Shown one piece after another: positions 17,112 to 26,339 of a DNA stretch of 64,000 bases; positions within the stretch are counted from its first letter, which is position 1; the number at the start of each line of letters is the position of its first letter. This DNA is from Rhodobacteraceae bacterium M382 (GTDB taxonomy: Bacteria > Pseudomonadota > Alphaproteobacteria > Rhodobacterales > Rhodobacteraceae). Location: positions 3,106,501-3,170,500 of the forward strand of contig CP081098.1 of assembly GCA_025141015.1 (NCBI GenBank), in the 5' to 3' direction. A model generated the notes under the pieces. It made no database searches, was not told where the DNA came from, and was given only the letters and a program-made list of their open reading frames with translations. The position numbers and the translations under genes were made by a program.

Positions 17112-18278
17112 TCAGGCCACCGGCATGCGCCGCTCCACCAGCTCGGCGAACCAGCTGCACCCCAATGGGATCGCCTCGTCGTCAAAAACATAGGATGGAT
17201 GGTGACACATTTCGGTATCGCCATTGCCCAGGAAAATATAGGCACCCGGCCGCTCTTCCAGCATATAGGAAAAATCCTCGGACGGCATGATCGGGTCGGT
17301 GGCATCATCGACGTGCCCCGAAACGGCGCGGGCAGCATCGGCGGCAAACCCGGTTTCATCAGGCGTGTTCACCGTCACGGGATACCCCTGCGTCCAAGTG
17401 ACATCCGCGCGCGCGCCAAGCGCCGAGGCGGTATCCGTCGCAATCCGACGCACCCGCTCTTCGGCCATCGTGCGATACTCAGGGTCCAGCGTCCTGACGG
17501 TCCCCCGCATCGTCGCGGTATGGGCGATCACATTCGACGCCACGCTGTCGGTTTCGAATGTCCCAACCGTCAACACAACCTGTTTGATCGGGTCCACGTT
17601 GCGCGACACGATGGTCTGCAGCGACAACAGGATCTGCGCGGCCACCAGGGTACTGTCCACCGCTTCATGCGGGGCCGCAGCATGACCACCGCGCCCTGTA
17701 ACAACAATTTCAAATTCGTCAGATGACGCCAGCAATGCACCGGGCCGGATTGCAAATGACCCCACAGGCATCCCCGGCATGTTGTGCAGCCCATAAACCT
17801 CCTGGATGTTCCAACGGTCCATCATCCCGTCCTTGCACATCTCGAGACCGCCGCCGCCGCCTTCTTCGGCAGGTTGAAAGATCAACACGACTTTGCCATC
17901 GAAATTGCGTGTCTCGGCCAGGTATTTCGCGGCCCCCAGCAGAATAGACGTGTGCCCGTCATGACCACAGGCATGCATCTTGCCCGGCACCGTTGACGCA
18001 TAGTCGAGCCCCGTCGCCTCTGTGATCGGCAGCGCATCCATATCAGCGCGCAGGCCGATAACCTTGCCCGCCGTGTCGGTTTGGCCCTCGATCACCGCGA
18101 CCACACCGGTTTTTCCGATCCCGGTGGTGATGTCACTGATCCCAAATTCTTTCAACCGATCCACCACAAAAGCCGCGGTTTCATGCACGTCAAATTGCAA
18201 TTCGGGATGCCTGTGCAAATGGCGGCGCCATTCCGTGATCTCGCCCTGCATTTCGGCAAATCTGTTCTTGATCGGCAT
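17112..18278 (-). CDS. M20-family amidohydrolase, paralogue 3
   Basis: 388 residues from the ATG behind GGGGGAAAC, beginning MPIKNRFAEMQGEITEWRR. Metal motif MHACGHDGHTSIL, EEGGGGG, GRGGHAAAPHEAVDS and MPSEDFSYMLEERPGAY. It is the most divergent of the trio: MPSEDF replaces the MGGEDF seen in the other two, and its lid carries DPIKQVVLTVGTFE. It is first in the tandem array and separated by only 32 bases from paralogue 2, so the three are likely one transcript. Function in deacylation of N-acyl amino acids is a family inference. Confidence 0.9.
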   Translation of the reverse strand: MPIKNRFAEMQGEITEWRRHLHRHPELQFDVHETAAFVVDRLKEFGISDITTGIGKTGVVAVIEGQTDTAGKVIGLRADMDALPITEATGLDYASTVPGKMHACGHDGHTSILLGAAKYLAETRNFDGKVVLIFQPAEEGGGGGLEMCKDGMMDRWNIQEVYGLHNMPGMPVGSFAIRPGALLASSDEFEIVVTGRGGHAAAPHEAVDSTLVAAQILLSLQTIVSRNVDPIKQVVLTVGTFETDSVASNVIAHTATMRGTVRTLDPEYRTMAEERVRRIATDTASALGARADVTWTQGYPVTVNTPDETGFAADAARAVSGHVDDATDPIMPSEDFSYMLEERPGAYIFLGNGDTEMCHHPSYVFDDEAIPLGCSWFAELVERRMPVA

Positions 18279-18401
18279 GTTTCCCCCAAACGGCTGATGG
18301 TGCTTGTCTTGTGCAGGAACTGTCTGCCACCCAGTCGTGCAGCGCAAGTCACAATGTCGCAGGTTTCGCCGGTAGAGGACGCTACGTCACCCGTCGTCCG
18401 A

Positions 18402-18779
18402 TCAGGCGTATTTGTCGCCCACCTCCTGCCGCGCCGGGTGGGTGTCGTAATAGATCCGCATATCAGTGAACAGATCCTGATCGTCAAAAGTGAAATGGTC
18501 CACCCCTTCGAACAAGATCTTGTCGCCGCCGCGCAGGGTCCAGTCATAACGGAAACGCGCCACCGCTGTCGTCTCGCCCACCAGCACATCCAGGACCGTC
18601 AAGATGCTTTGGGCCGAAGCATTGTCCAGCTTGGCGTAAAACTCCCCGGCCTTTATCACGCCCAGGAATGGCGAATGAACCAGCCCGTCGGGGGTAAACA
18701 TCGCCACAATGGCATCAATGTTGCCAGCGGTCATATGGTCGAAATAGGTTTGGACCAGGTGGCGACGATGATTGGACAT
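18402..18779 (-). CDS. NTF2-like / SnoaL-fold protein
   Basis: 125 residues. The ATG has a CAGGAG site and starts 4 bases after the ArgE-type stop, so the two are co-transcribed. The pattern RRHLVQTYFDHMTAGNIDAIVAMFTPDGLVHSPFLG is the helix-and-cone opening of SnoaL-like NTF2 folds; FRYDWTLRGGDKILFEGVDHFTF supplies the beta-sheet and DMRIYYDT the closing strand. Members bind small hydrophobic ligands as isomerases, hydrolases or binding proteins. Its place among amidohydrolases suggests a role in the same substrate pathway, unproven. Confidence 0.78.
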   Translation of the reverse strand: MSNHRRHLVQTYFDHMTAGNIDAIVAMFTPDGLVHSPFLGVIKAGEFYAKLDNASAQSILTVLDVLVGETTAVARFRYDWTLRGGDKILFEGVDHFTFDDQDLFTDMRIYYDTHPARQEVGDKYA

Positions 18780-18783
18780 GAAT

Positions 18784-19950
18784 TCACTCCTGCAACCGCT
18801 GAACCAGGCGACGCATAAAGTCATGCCCAGCATTGAATTGTTCGATGCTGATGAATTCGTCCGGCTGATGGGCCTGCGCGATATCGCCGGGGCCGCAAAT
18901 CACGGCTGAATATCCGGCCTGCTGGAATTGCCCGGCTTCAGTGCCATAGCTGACCACATGACCGGCATTGTCACCGGTGATCGCCCGCACCAATGCTTCG
19001 GCCTCCCCATCCTGTTCCGGCACCAACGCTGGCACATCAAAGCGTTTTTCCACATCAATCCGGGCCTCGGGACGGATCGCCTGCATGTCTGCCTGAACCC
19101 GTGCGACTTCGGCCAGATAAGCGTCACGCCAGACATCGGCCTGTTCGCCTGGCACCACACGGAAATCAACCATGAACCGGCAGTCTTTGGCGGTGATATT
19201 ATGGGCGGTCCCCCCCTCGATCATGCCCACGTGGCACGTCGTCCATGGCGGCGTGAACATCGCGGCAATGGTTCCCGGTTCGCGCGCCATGTTTTCCGCA
19301 TTGCGCAGATTTGCCCAGTCAATCAGACGCGCACCTTGCATGATCGCGCTGACCCCGGTGTGCATGAGCGAGCTGTGCACCTCGAAACCGACCACATGGG
19401 TTGCGAACCCCTGCCCGCCCTTGTGGCCTGTCACCGCCTTCATCACCGACGGCTCTCCAACAATCACCGATGACCCCTTGGGCACCAGCGGCTGCATTGC
19501 CTCGATCATCGGCGGCGCGCCCGTACATCCGATTTCCTCATCAAAGCTGAGCGCCAGTTGCAGCGGGCGTTTCACGCCCGAGCGTTTTGCTTCGACCAGG
19601 GCCCAGATCGCCAGCGCATCGAAGCCTTTCATGTCACAGGTGCCACGGCCAAAGTATTTTCCGTCCCGCTCAGTGACGGTGAATGGATCGCTGCTCCAGG
19701 GCTGGCCATCTATGGGCACCACATCCGTGTGCCCCGACAGGACAACCGCGCCTTCGACCTCGGGCCCGACATGGGCAAAGGTGGCCGCCTTGTGTGGCTG
19801 GTCCGGGTCAACCCAGCGGTGGCTGTCGATGCCATGCCCGGCCAGATAGTCCTGCACCCAATCAACCAGCGGCAGGTTGGTGTCGCGGCTGACGGTGGGA
19901 AAAGAGATCAATTTGGTCATGATCTCCCGTGGGGAGAGGTGTTGGGTCAT
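18784..19950 (-). CDS. argE: Acetylornithine deacetylase, M20A family
   Basis: 388 residues. Zinc motifs: LSGHTDVVP with H and catalytic Asp, GRGTCDMKGFDA with the bridging Asp, LSFDEEIGCTG with the general-base Glu, and the C-terminal His in IAQAHQPDEFIS. SYGTEAGQFQQAG is typical of ArgE. The enzyme would release acetate from N2-acetylornithine for arginine synthesis. Many organisms of this group use ArgJ instead, and the location upstream of three N-acyl amino acid hydrolases and next to a peptide transporter leaves open a catabolic role on another N-acyl amino acid. Confidence 0.85.
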   Translation of the reverse strand: MTQHLSPREIMTKLISFPTVSRDTNLPLVDWVQDYLAGHGIDSHRWVDPDQPHKAATFAHVGPEVEGAVVLSGHTDVVPIDGQPWSSDPFTVTERDGKYFGRGTCDMKGFDALAIWALVEAKRSGVKRPLQLALSFDEEIGCTGAPPMIEAMQPLVPKGSSVIVGEPSVMKAVTGHKGGQGFATHVVGFEVHSSLMHTGVSAIMQGARLIDWANLRNAENMAREPGTIAAMFTPPWTTCHVGMIEGGTAHNITAKDCRFMVDFRVVPGEQADVWRDAYLAEVARVQADMQAIRPEARIDVEKRFDVPALVPEQDGEAEALVRAITGDNAGHVVSYGTEAGQFQQAGYSAVICGPGDIAQAHQPDEFISIEQFNAGHDFMRRLVQRLQE

Positions 19951-20272
19951 TGCTGCTCCTCAGACCGCTGCGCATCCGGCGCGGTTTGGAATTCGAGTAT
20001 TTTCAACGAGGAGAAACCCGGGGTGTTGCGCCCCTGTTAACGGGATTTCAACCGTGATGCTGTCGTTTGTATGTGCGGTACAGGCTGGAGAGCCGATGGC
20101 CGTACGAGGAGAAGCCCCGAGACCCCGCCGGTGTTCCGTCTGACGGTCAGGCCGGGTCGAGGGGTGGACCTTCTCGAAGAAAACACAGCCCCCTGCTTCT
20201 TCTCGTTCCAAATACTCAAATCCAGCCTTTCCCCAAGTGATACCTGAAGCGCTTGCACTCTCCCGGCGCAAC
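19951..20272. other. Intergenic region between ArgE-type gene and ABC ATPase
   Basis: About 320 bases without a credible gene. It holds the leader of the ArgE-type gene, a GC-rich middle (20140-20165) and, at 20189-20217, CCCCCTGCTTCTTCTCGTTCCAAATACTC, here shortened: CTTCTTCTCG and CCAAATACTC are a diverged family B repeat copy. Confidence 0.5.
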
Positions 20273-22147
20273 TTAGTACCCACTGTCGGTGGTCAGCACG
20301 TAGTGGCCCGGTTCTACCTCGTTATACTCCGACGGGGCCGGGTCGTAGTCCAGACCATGGATCGGCGACGGAATCGGTTTGAAGTTCAGGTCCTTTTCCG
20401 ACTTGCGACGGTGTGGGTCTGCAATCGGCACCGCCTTCATCAGGGCCTGTGTATAGGGATGTTGGGGGTTTTCAAAAACGCGGGCGCGCGGCCCCATTTC
20501 CACGATGCGACCCAGATACATCACCCCCACATGATGGCTGACCCGTTCGACAACGGCCATGTCGTGGCTGATGAACAAAAAGCTGAGCCCCAGTTCGGCC
20601 TGCAGCTCCATCATCAGGTTCAGAACCTGTGCCTGCACCGAAACGTCCAGCGCCGATACGGCTTCATCCGCGATGATCAGCTTCGGGTTCAGCGCCAGAG
20701 CCCGTGCAATGGCGATCCGTTGGCGTTGCCCGCCCGACAACTCGTGCGGATAGCGGCGCATGAAGCTGCGCGGCAGTTCGACCCGATCAAACAGATGCGC
20801 AACGCGGTCGCTGCGTTCAGATCCCGTTGTCAGGCCATAATTGCGCATCGGTTCGGCAACCTGTTCCTCCAGCTTCATCTTTGGATTCAACGACGCAAAT
20901 GGATCCTGAAAGATCATTTGCATATCCAGCCGCGCATCGCGCAGGCCGGATTGGTCCAGCTTCATGATATCGACGCCGTCCAGATCGATTTCGCCCGCAA
21001 TCGGTTCCACTAGCCGGAGAATCGAGCGCCCGGCCGAAGATTTTCCACAGCCCGATTCGCCCACCAACGACAGGGTCTGCCCCTTGTTCAGGGTAAATGA
21101 GACGTCTTCGACCGCATGGACATTGGCGATGGTTCGACGGAAAAAGCCGCCCTTGACCGGGAAACGGGTCGTCAGCCCCTTGACCTTGAGCAGCGGGGCT
21201 TCGGTTCCCGGGATCGGCAACAGTTCACCCTGATCCACCCCCAGCAGCTTCATCGGTTCGGGATATGCCTTGCCCCGCATTTCGCCCAGTTTCGGCACCG
21301 CCGCCAACAGCGCCTTGGTGTAATCATGCGTCGGATTCTCGAAGATCTCGGTGACGCTGCCCTCTTCGACCTTGTTGCCGCGGAACATGACCACCACACG
21401 GTCGGCCATCTGGGCCACCACGGCCATGTCGTGGGTGATGAACATCACCGCTGTGCCGGTTTCCCGTTTCAATCGGTCCATCAGTGCCAGAATTTCCGCC
21501 TGAATGGTCACGTCCAGCGCCGTTGTCGGTTCGTCCGCGATCAGCAGGCGTGGCTCGCAGGCCATCGCCATGGCGATCACCACCCGCTGACGCATCCCCC
21601 CCGAAAGCTCATGCGGGAATTGCGACATGCGCCGTTCAGGTTCCGGGATACGCACCTCGCGCAGCAGTTCGATCGCGCGGGCCTCGGCCGCGGCTTTGCT
21701 CAACCCCTTGTGAACCCGCAACCCTTCGGTCAGCTGGCGGCCAACGGTGAACACAGGGTTCAACGCCGTCATCGGCTCCTGAAAGATCATGCCAATCTCA
21801 TTGCCGCGGATCTGTTTCATCAGGTCCTGATCCGCATCGGCCAGATCCATGTTCCCGCCCGAACGACGATCAAAGATCAAACGTCCGCCTGCGATCTCTC
21901 CGCCGCCGAATTCAACCAATCGCATCAGCGACAGCGACGAAACCGATTTGCCCGACCCTGATTCGCCGACGATACAAACCGTTTCGCCCGGATTGACATC
22001 GAAGGAGACATTTTCGACGCCAACCACCGGACCATCCTTGGTCTGGAACTCGACACGCAGCTCTTTGATCTGTGCAATAGGTTGATCCAGCACCAGTGTT
22101 TTCCCCGTGTCCGTGAATTGTTTCTTGGATCCAAAAGCTAGGCGCAT
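20273..22147 (-). CDS. Peptide-type ABC transporter ATP-binding protein with two nucleotide-binding domains
   Basis: 624 residues formed by DppD-like and DppF-like ATPases in one chain. Domain 1 (about 28-285): Walker A GESGSGKS (61-68), signature LSGGMRQR, Walker B LLIADEPTTALD. Domain 2 (about 325-590): Walker A GESGCGKSS, signature LSGGQRQR, Walker B LIIADEAVSALD, where Ala replaces the usual Pro after DE. Each domain ends with the oligopeptide-ATPase C-terminal segment (NPTHDYTKALL, NPQHPYTQALM). It powers import through the permeases at 24219-26130 together with the binding protein. It is transcribed divergently from that operon across 233 bases; no strong ribosome binding site precedes the start. 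Confidence 0.93.
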   Translation of the reverse strand: MRLAFGSKKQFTDTGKTLVLDQPIAQIKELRVEFQTKDGPVVGVENVSFDVNPGETVCIVGESGSGKSVSSLSLMRLVEFGGGEIAGGRLIFDRRSGGNMDLADADQDLMKQIRGNEIGMIFQEPMTALNPVFTVGRQLTEGLRVHKGLSKAAAEARAIELLREVRIPEPERRMSQFPHELSGGMRQRVVIAMAMACEPRLLIADEPTTALDVTIQAEILALMDRLKRETGTAVMFITHDMAVVAQMADRVVVMFRGNKVEEGSVTEIFENPTHDYTKALLAAVPKLGEMRGKAYPEPMKLLGVDQGELLPIPGTEAPLLKVKGLTTRFPVKGGFFRRTIANVHAVEDVSFTLNKGQTLSLVGESGCGKSSAGRSILRLVEPIAGEIDLDGVDIMKLDQSGLRDARLDMQMIFQDPFASLNPKMKLEEQVAEPMRNYGLTTGSERSDRVAHLFDRVELPRSFMRRYPHELSGGQRQRIAIARALALNPKLIIADEAVSALDVSVQAQVLNLMMELQAELGLSFLFISHDMAVVERVSHHVGVMYLGRIVEMGPRARVFENPQHPYTQALMKAVPIADPHRRKSEKDLNFKPIPSPIHGLDYDPAPSEYNEVEPGHYVLTTDSGY

Positions 22148-22380
22148 GCCGGGATGGCGTCAAACCAAAGCTGCAAATTTCGCTACGGCAAGGCTTGCAT
22201 TTTTTTGAAACTCTGTTTCGATGCGCTGAGTGACAAGTCTCGGGGGATGACAATTTGCGGCCGAAAACAGGTTGCAAATTCTGTTTTTTTTCAGCATCTT
22301 AACTCCGGGATTGTGCAACGCAGATCCACCTGGTCTGCAGACAAGAACGAGACACAAATGTGTCCAACAAGGAGTGAAAA

Positions 22381-24081
22381 ATGAAAATAAAAGCCCTTTT
22401 GCTCGGCGCAATTGCCAGCACGGCCTTTGCCCCAATGGCTATGGCCGAACGCGGCTCGGACGGAAATGTCAGCATTATCTACTGGCAGGCCCCATCGATT
22501 CTTAACCCGTTCCTGTCAGGCGGCACCAAGGACACCGAAGCGGCGTCTCTGGTTGTTGAACCGCTTGCCCGCTACGACCAGAACGGCAATCTTGTTGCGT
22601 GGCTGGCGAGCGAAGTTCCGACCGTGGACAACGGTGGAGTCAGCGAAGACCTGACCTCGATCACCTGGAAGATCGCACCGGGCCTGACCTGGTCGGATGG
22701 CTCAGCTTTCACAGCCAACGACGTGAAATTCACCGCTGACTATTGCATGCATCCGGAAGGTGGCTGTGCGCAGTTGTCGAAATACGAGGGCGTTACCGAC
22801 GTCAGTGTCGTTGATGATCTGACCGTCAAAGTCACCTTCGGTGGTCCGACCCCGTTCCCCTATGGCCCCTTTGTCGGCAACGAAAGCCCGATCATCCAGC
22901 AGGCTCAGTTCGAAAACTGCATGGGTGCCAAAGCGCCCGAATGCACTGAAGCGAACTTTAACCCGGTTGGCACAGGTCCGTTCGTGGTGGATGAATTCCG
23001 CCCCAACGACGTGATTTCCATGTCGGCCAACCAGAACTATCGCGATCCGGCCAAGCCCGCGTTTGCAACACTGACCTTCAAGGGTGGTGGCGACGCAACG
23101 GCGGCAGGTCGTGCTGTGATGGAGACCGGCGAATTTGACTATGCCTGGAATCTGCAGCTGGCACCGGAAGTGATCGCCCAGATGCAAGAAGGCGGCAAAG
23201 GCACACCGATTGCCGGCTTTGGCCCGCTGGTTGAACGCATCATGGTCAACAACACCAACCCCGATCCGGCGTTGGGTCCGGATGAACGCGCGGTTGTGCG
23301 TCCCAACCCCAAGACCGCAGACCCGGCCGTACGCAAGGCCATGTCGATGGCCATTGACCGTCCGTTGTTGGTGGAAATCGGCTATGGCCAGGCGGGCAAG
23401 CTGACCTGTAACCTGGTTCCGGCCCCGGCGATCTATGCCTCGGACAACACATCCTGTCTGACTCAGGACATCGCAGGTGCCAACAAGATGCTGGATGATG
23501 CCGGTTGGGCCAAAGGAGCCGACGGTATCCGGGCCAAGGATGGCGTCCGCCTCAGCTTCACCTACCAGACTTCGACCAACGCCGTGCGTCAGGACTTCCA
23601 AGCCCTGATCAAACAGTGGTGGAGCGAAATCGGTATCGACGCCGAGCTGCGCAACCTGAACGCATCGGTCTTCTTTGGTGGGGATCCGGGTTCGCCTGAC
23701 ACCTTCCAGAAGTTCTATGCCGACGTTGAGATGTATGCCAACACCTTCAATGGTACAGATCCACAGTCCTATCTGGGCAACTACCTGTGTGACAAAGCAC
23801 CCAGCCCGGCATCCCAGTGGCAGGGCGAGAACATCTCGCGCTTCTGTGATCCGGCCTATGATGAGCTGCACAAGAAGCTGACCCAGACTGCCGGCATCGA
23901 TGCACGCGCAGAGATCGCCCGTCAGCTGAATGACATGATCATCGAAAGCGGATCAGTTATTCCGCTGGTGCACCGTGGTCGTCTGTCGGCGCATTCAAAC
24001 ACGCTGGGTGGTGTCATCCTGAATGTTTGGGACAGCGAAATCTGGAACGCTGCCGATTGGTACCGCAAAGACGGCGCCTGA
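22381..24081 (+). CDS. Peptide/nickel-type ABC transporter substrate-binding protein (SBP family 5)
   Basis: 566 residues with a Sec signal peptide (KIKALLLGAIASTAFA, cleavage after AMA near residue 22) and an AAGGAG ribosome binding site. SBP_bac_5 hallmarks: WKIAPGLTWSDGSAFTANDV, NPVGTGPFVVDEF, and PAVRKAMSMAIDR (about 318-330). Six or more cysteines (YCMHPEGGC, ENCMGAKAPEC, CNL, SCL, CDK, FCD) suggest periplasmic disulfides, more than in typical DppA. It would deliver a peptide-like ligand to the two permeases that follow. Nearby amidohydrolases make N-acyl amino acids or peptides plausible ligands, which is inference. Confidence 0.92.
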   Translation: MKIKALLLGAIASTAFAPMAMAERGSDGNVSIIYWQAPSILNPFLSGGTKDTEAASLVVEPLARYDQNGNLVAWLASEVPTVDNGGVSEDLTSITWKIAPGLTWSDGSAFTANDVKFTADYCMHPEGGCAQLSKYEGVTDVSVVDDLTVKVTFGGPTPFPYGPFVGNESPIIQQAQFENCMGAKAPECTEANFNPVGTGPFVVDEFRPNDVISMSANQNYRDPAKPAFATLTFKGGGDATAAGRAVMETGEFDYAWNLQLAPEVIAQMQEGGKGTPIAGFGPLVERIMVNNTNPDPALGPDERAVVRPNPKTADPAVRKAMSMAIDRPLLVEIGYGQAGKLTCNLVPAPAIYASDNTSCLTQDIAGANKMLDDAGWAKGADGIRAKDGVRLSFTYQTSTNAVRQDFQALIKQWWSEIGIDAELRNLNASVFFGGDPGSPDTFQKFYADVEMYANTFNGTDPQSYLGNYLCDKAPSPASQWQGENISRFCDPAYDELHKKLTQTAGIDARAEIARQLNDMIIESGSVIPLVHRGRLSAHSNTLGGVILNVWDSEIWNAADWYRKDGA

Positions 24082-24098
24082 TACGATCTGAGACTTGC

Positions 24099-24131
24099 GC
24101 CCCGGCCCATCGGCCGGGGCCTTGCGTTTTT
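24099..24131 (+). terminator. Hairpin terminator or attenuator after the binding-protein gene
   Basis: GCCCCGGCC / GGCCGGGGC arms with a 4-base loop, then CTTGCGTTTTT. It stands between the binding protein and permease genes, so partial termination would give excess binding protein, as is common in ABC operons. Confidence 0.7.
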
Positions 24132-24218
24132 GCAACGCAGGGCCTTGACCCGACCCGGGACGCGGGTAAACACCCTCAGCTCAAAACTTAGAAGACTAAG
24201 CTGCAAAGGCGCCCCTGA

Positions 24219-25226
24219 ATGCTGACCTTTACAATCCGGCGATTGGTTCTAGCCGTTCCGACGCTTTTGTTCATCAGTCTTGTGATCTTCCTGCTGCTGG
24301 AACTGGCACCAGGCGACCCCATGGCCCAGGTCCCCCTGACCGTCCCCCCCGAAGTCAAAGAGAAAATGCGCGAGGCCCTGGGTTTGGGGCAACCGATGCA
24401 CATCCGGTTCTGGAAGTGGATCGTCCAGTTTTTCTGGATCGAGCCCCAGGTCCTGATCGATTCGATTTTTGGCACCGCGTTCTCCGCAGGAGACCTGCGG
24501 GTCATCTCGTGGCAGACCCGTTCGCCCGTCATGGACATTGTGGTCCAGCGGATCCCGCAGACCCTGTGGGTTGTGGGCACGGCTTACCTGGTGGCCATCG
24601 TCATCGCGATTCCCATTGGTATCTATTCCGCCTATCGCCAATACAGCTGGTTCGACCAGGCCGGGACATTCGTGTCGATGGTGGGGTTTTCGGTGCCGCC
24701 GTTCTTTTCCGGCGTATTGGTCATCGTGATCTTTTCGGTGCAACTGGGCTGGTTCCCATCGATTTACGATACCACTCTGGTGGTCAACAGCTGGGACAGT
24801 TTCGTCAAACAGCTGCAACAGATGGTGATGCCGGTGATGGTGTTGGCGTTGCAGATCACCGCCCAGCTCAGCCGGTTCATGCGGGCGTCGATGCTGGACA
24901 ACCTGAACCAGGATTACGTGCGCACGGCCCGGGCCAAAGGTCTGAGCGAATACACCGTTGTCATGGTCCATGTGCTGCGCAATTCGATGATCCCGGTCGT
25001 CACAGTCATCGCCCTGGGAATTCCCGCGATCTTTGGCGGTGCCATCATCACCGAACAGGTGTTCAAGGTGAACGGAATCGGCCAACTTCTGATCGGTGCG
25101 ATTCAGGCCAATGACCTGCCCATGGTGCAGACGCTGACCTTCATCTTCGCAGTGCTGATCGTTCTCTTCAACCTCGTCGCAGACGTGCTCTACGGCATTC
25201 TTGATCCGAGGATCCGCTATGACTGA
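24219..25226 (+). CDS. ABC transporter permease, DppB/OppB type
   Basis: 335 residues with six predicted membrane segments: MLTFTIRRLVLAVPTLLFIS is the standard first helix, and a large periplasmic loop follows. The cytoplasmic EAA-like loop reads DYVRTARAKGLSEYTVVMVHVLRNS (coupling helix to the ATPase). A 90-residue loop with IEPQVLIDSIFGTAFSAGDL lies between the first and second helices. The stop codon overlaps the next permease start within ATGACTGA, an 8-base overlap that couples their translation. Confidence 0.94.
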   Translation: MLTFTIRRLVLAVPTLLFISLVIFLLLELAPGDPMAQVPLTVPPEVKEKMREALGLGQPMHIRFWKWIVQFFWIEPQVLIDSIFGTAFSAGDLRVISWQTRSPVMDIVVQRIPQTLWVVGTAYLVAIVIAIPIGIYSAYRQYSWFDQAGTFVSMVGFSVPPFFSGVLVIVIFSVQLGWFPSIYDTTLVVNSWDSFVKQLQQMVMPVMVLALQITAQLSRFMRASMLDNLNQDYVRTARAKGLSEYTVVMVHVLRNSMIPVVTVIALGIPAIFGGAIITEQVFKVNGIGQLLIGAIQANDLPMVQTLTFIFAVLIVLFNLVADVLYGILDPRIRYD

Positions 25227-26130
25227 GCTTTCCAATCCCGTCCCCACGGCCCCGCCGCGCAGTCAATGGCTGGACGTTTGGGACCAGTTCAAGACCCACA
25301 AGGGTGCCATGATCGGCGCGATTCTGTTCATCATGATCGTGCTTGGCGTCTATCTGGGCCCGTTCTTCTGGGATATCGACCCGACCCGGATCGACATCCG
25401 CTCTCGCAATCAGGGCATGACGTTTGCGCACCCCTTTGGCACCGACCAACTGGGTCGCGACATGCTGGCCCGGATGATGGCCGGTGGACAGACATCTGTG
25501 TCGGTCGGCATTACCGCAATGTTGCTGGCGCTGTTCCTGGGATCGTTCATCGGTGTGCTGGCCGGGTTCTTCAAGAAGCTCGACGGGCCGTTGATGCGGC
25601 TGACGGACCTGTTTCTGGCCTTGCCGCTGCTGCCGCTGTTGCTGGTCATGATGTTGCTGTTCCGCGAACGGCTGAATGCAATGTTCGGGCTGGAACAGGG
25701 AATTTTCATCCTGATCGTGGTCTCGATCGGGATCACATCATGGATGCCGACCGCACGGATCGTGCGCGGCGATGTTCTGGCGCTGAAGGAACGGGAGTTT
25801 GTTTTGGCCGCCCGATCCATCGGCACCACCAATACCAAGCTGATCACCCGGCACATCCTGCCCAATGTCCTGTCTCCGATCATGGTGTCCGCGACGCTGG
25901 GGATTGCTACCGCGATCATCACCGAAAGCGCGCTGTCGTTCCTGGGACTGGGCTTTCCGCCGGATTTCCCGACGTGGGGTCGTCTGTTGTTTGATGCGAC
26001 CGACTATCTGCAACAACACCCCGAACGGGTGTTCTGGCCCGGTATGGCGATCTCGCTGACGGTGCTCAGCGTCAACTATCTGGGCGATGGTCTGCGCGAC
26101 GCATTGGATCCGCGGATCCGCGGCCGCTGA
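25219..26130 (+). CDS. ABC transporter permease, DppC/OppC type
   Basis: 303 residues from the ATG that overlaps the preceding stop; an upstream TTG in frame is unlikely. Typical DppC layout: N-terminal helix KGAMIGAILFIMIVLGVYLG, the HPFGTDQLGRDMLARMMAGG segment before helix 2, the EAA loop REFVLAARSIGTTNTKLITRHILPN, and a terminal DALDPRIRGR. It completes the importer with the DppB-like subunit, the binding protein and the divergent double ATPase. A good terminator follows. Confidence 0.94.
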   Translation: MTELSNPVPTAPPRSQWLDVWDQFKTHKGAMIGAILFIMIVLGVYLGPFFWDIDPTRIDIRSRNQGMTFAHPFGTDQLGRDMLARMMAGGQTSVSVGITAMLLALFLGSFIGVLAGFFKKLDGPLMRLTDLFLALPLLPLLLVMMLLFRERLNAMFGLEQGIFILIVVSIGITSWMPTARIVRGDVLALKEREFVLAARSIGTTNTKLITRHILPNVLSPIMVSATLGIATAIITESALSFLGLGFPPDFPTWGRLLFDATDYLQQHPERVFWPGMAISLTVLSVNYLGDGLRDALDPRIRGR

Positions 26131-26151
26131 TATCCAAAAAAGAACATGAAT

Positions 26152-26184
26152 ACAGCCGCCCCACCCGGGCGGCTGTTTTTGTTT
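26152..26184 (+). terminator. Rho-independent terminator of the ABC permease operon
   Basis: Ten-base perfect arms ACAGCCGCCC / GGGCGGCTGT with a 5-base loop, then TTTTTGTTT. Confidence 0.88.
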
Positions 26185-26258
26185 CACCCATCCCGATATT
26201 GCAGAATTGGATTTTGAAACCCGCCCCTCATCCAGAAGGATTTCCCGAACGGGAGCAA

Positions 26259-26311
26259 TGAATCATATTCACATACCATTGATTTTGATTTCATTCCCGA
26301 TCAAGTGGGAA
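26259..26311. promoter_or_regulatory. Two inverted repeats upstream of the YeeE gene, candidate operators
   Basis: TGAAT-CAT-ATTCA at 26259-26271 and TTCCC-N8-GGGAA at 26294-26311, in an AT-rich stretch ending about 28 bases before the start codon. The second resembles the ATTC-N8-GAAT spacing recognised by the persulfide-sensing ArsR-type repressors BigR/SqrR, which control similar transporters. The match is partial. Confidence 0.4.
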
Positions 26312-26339
26312 ATAATTCTGTTTCCGGCTGGAGAAAGAC

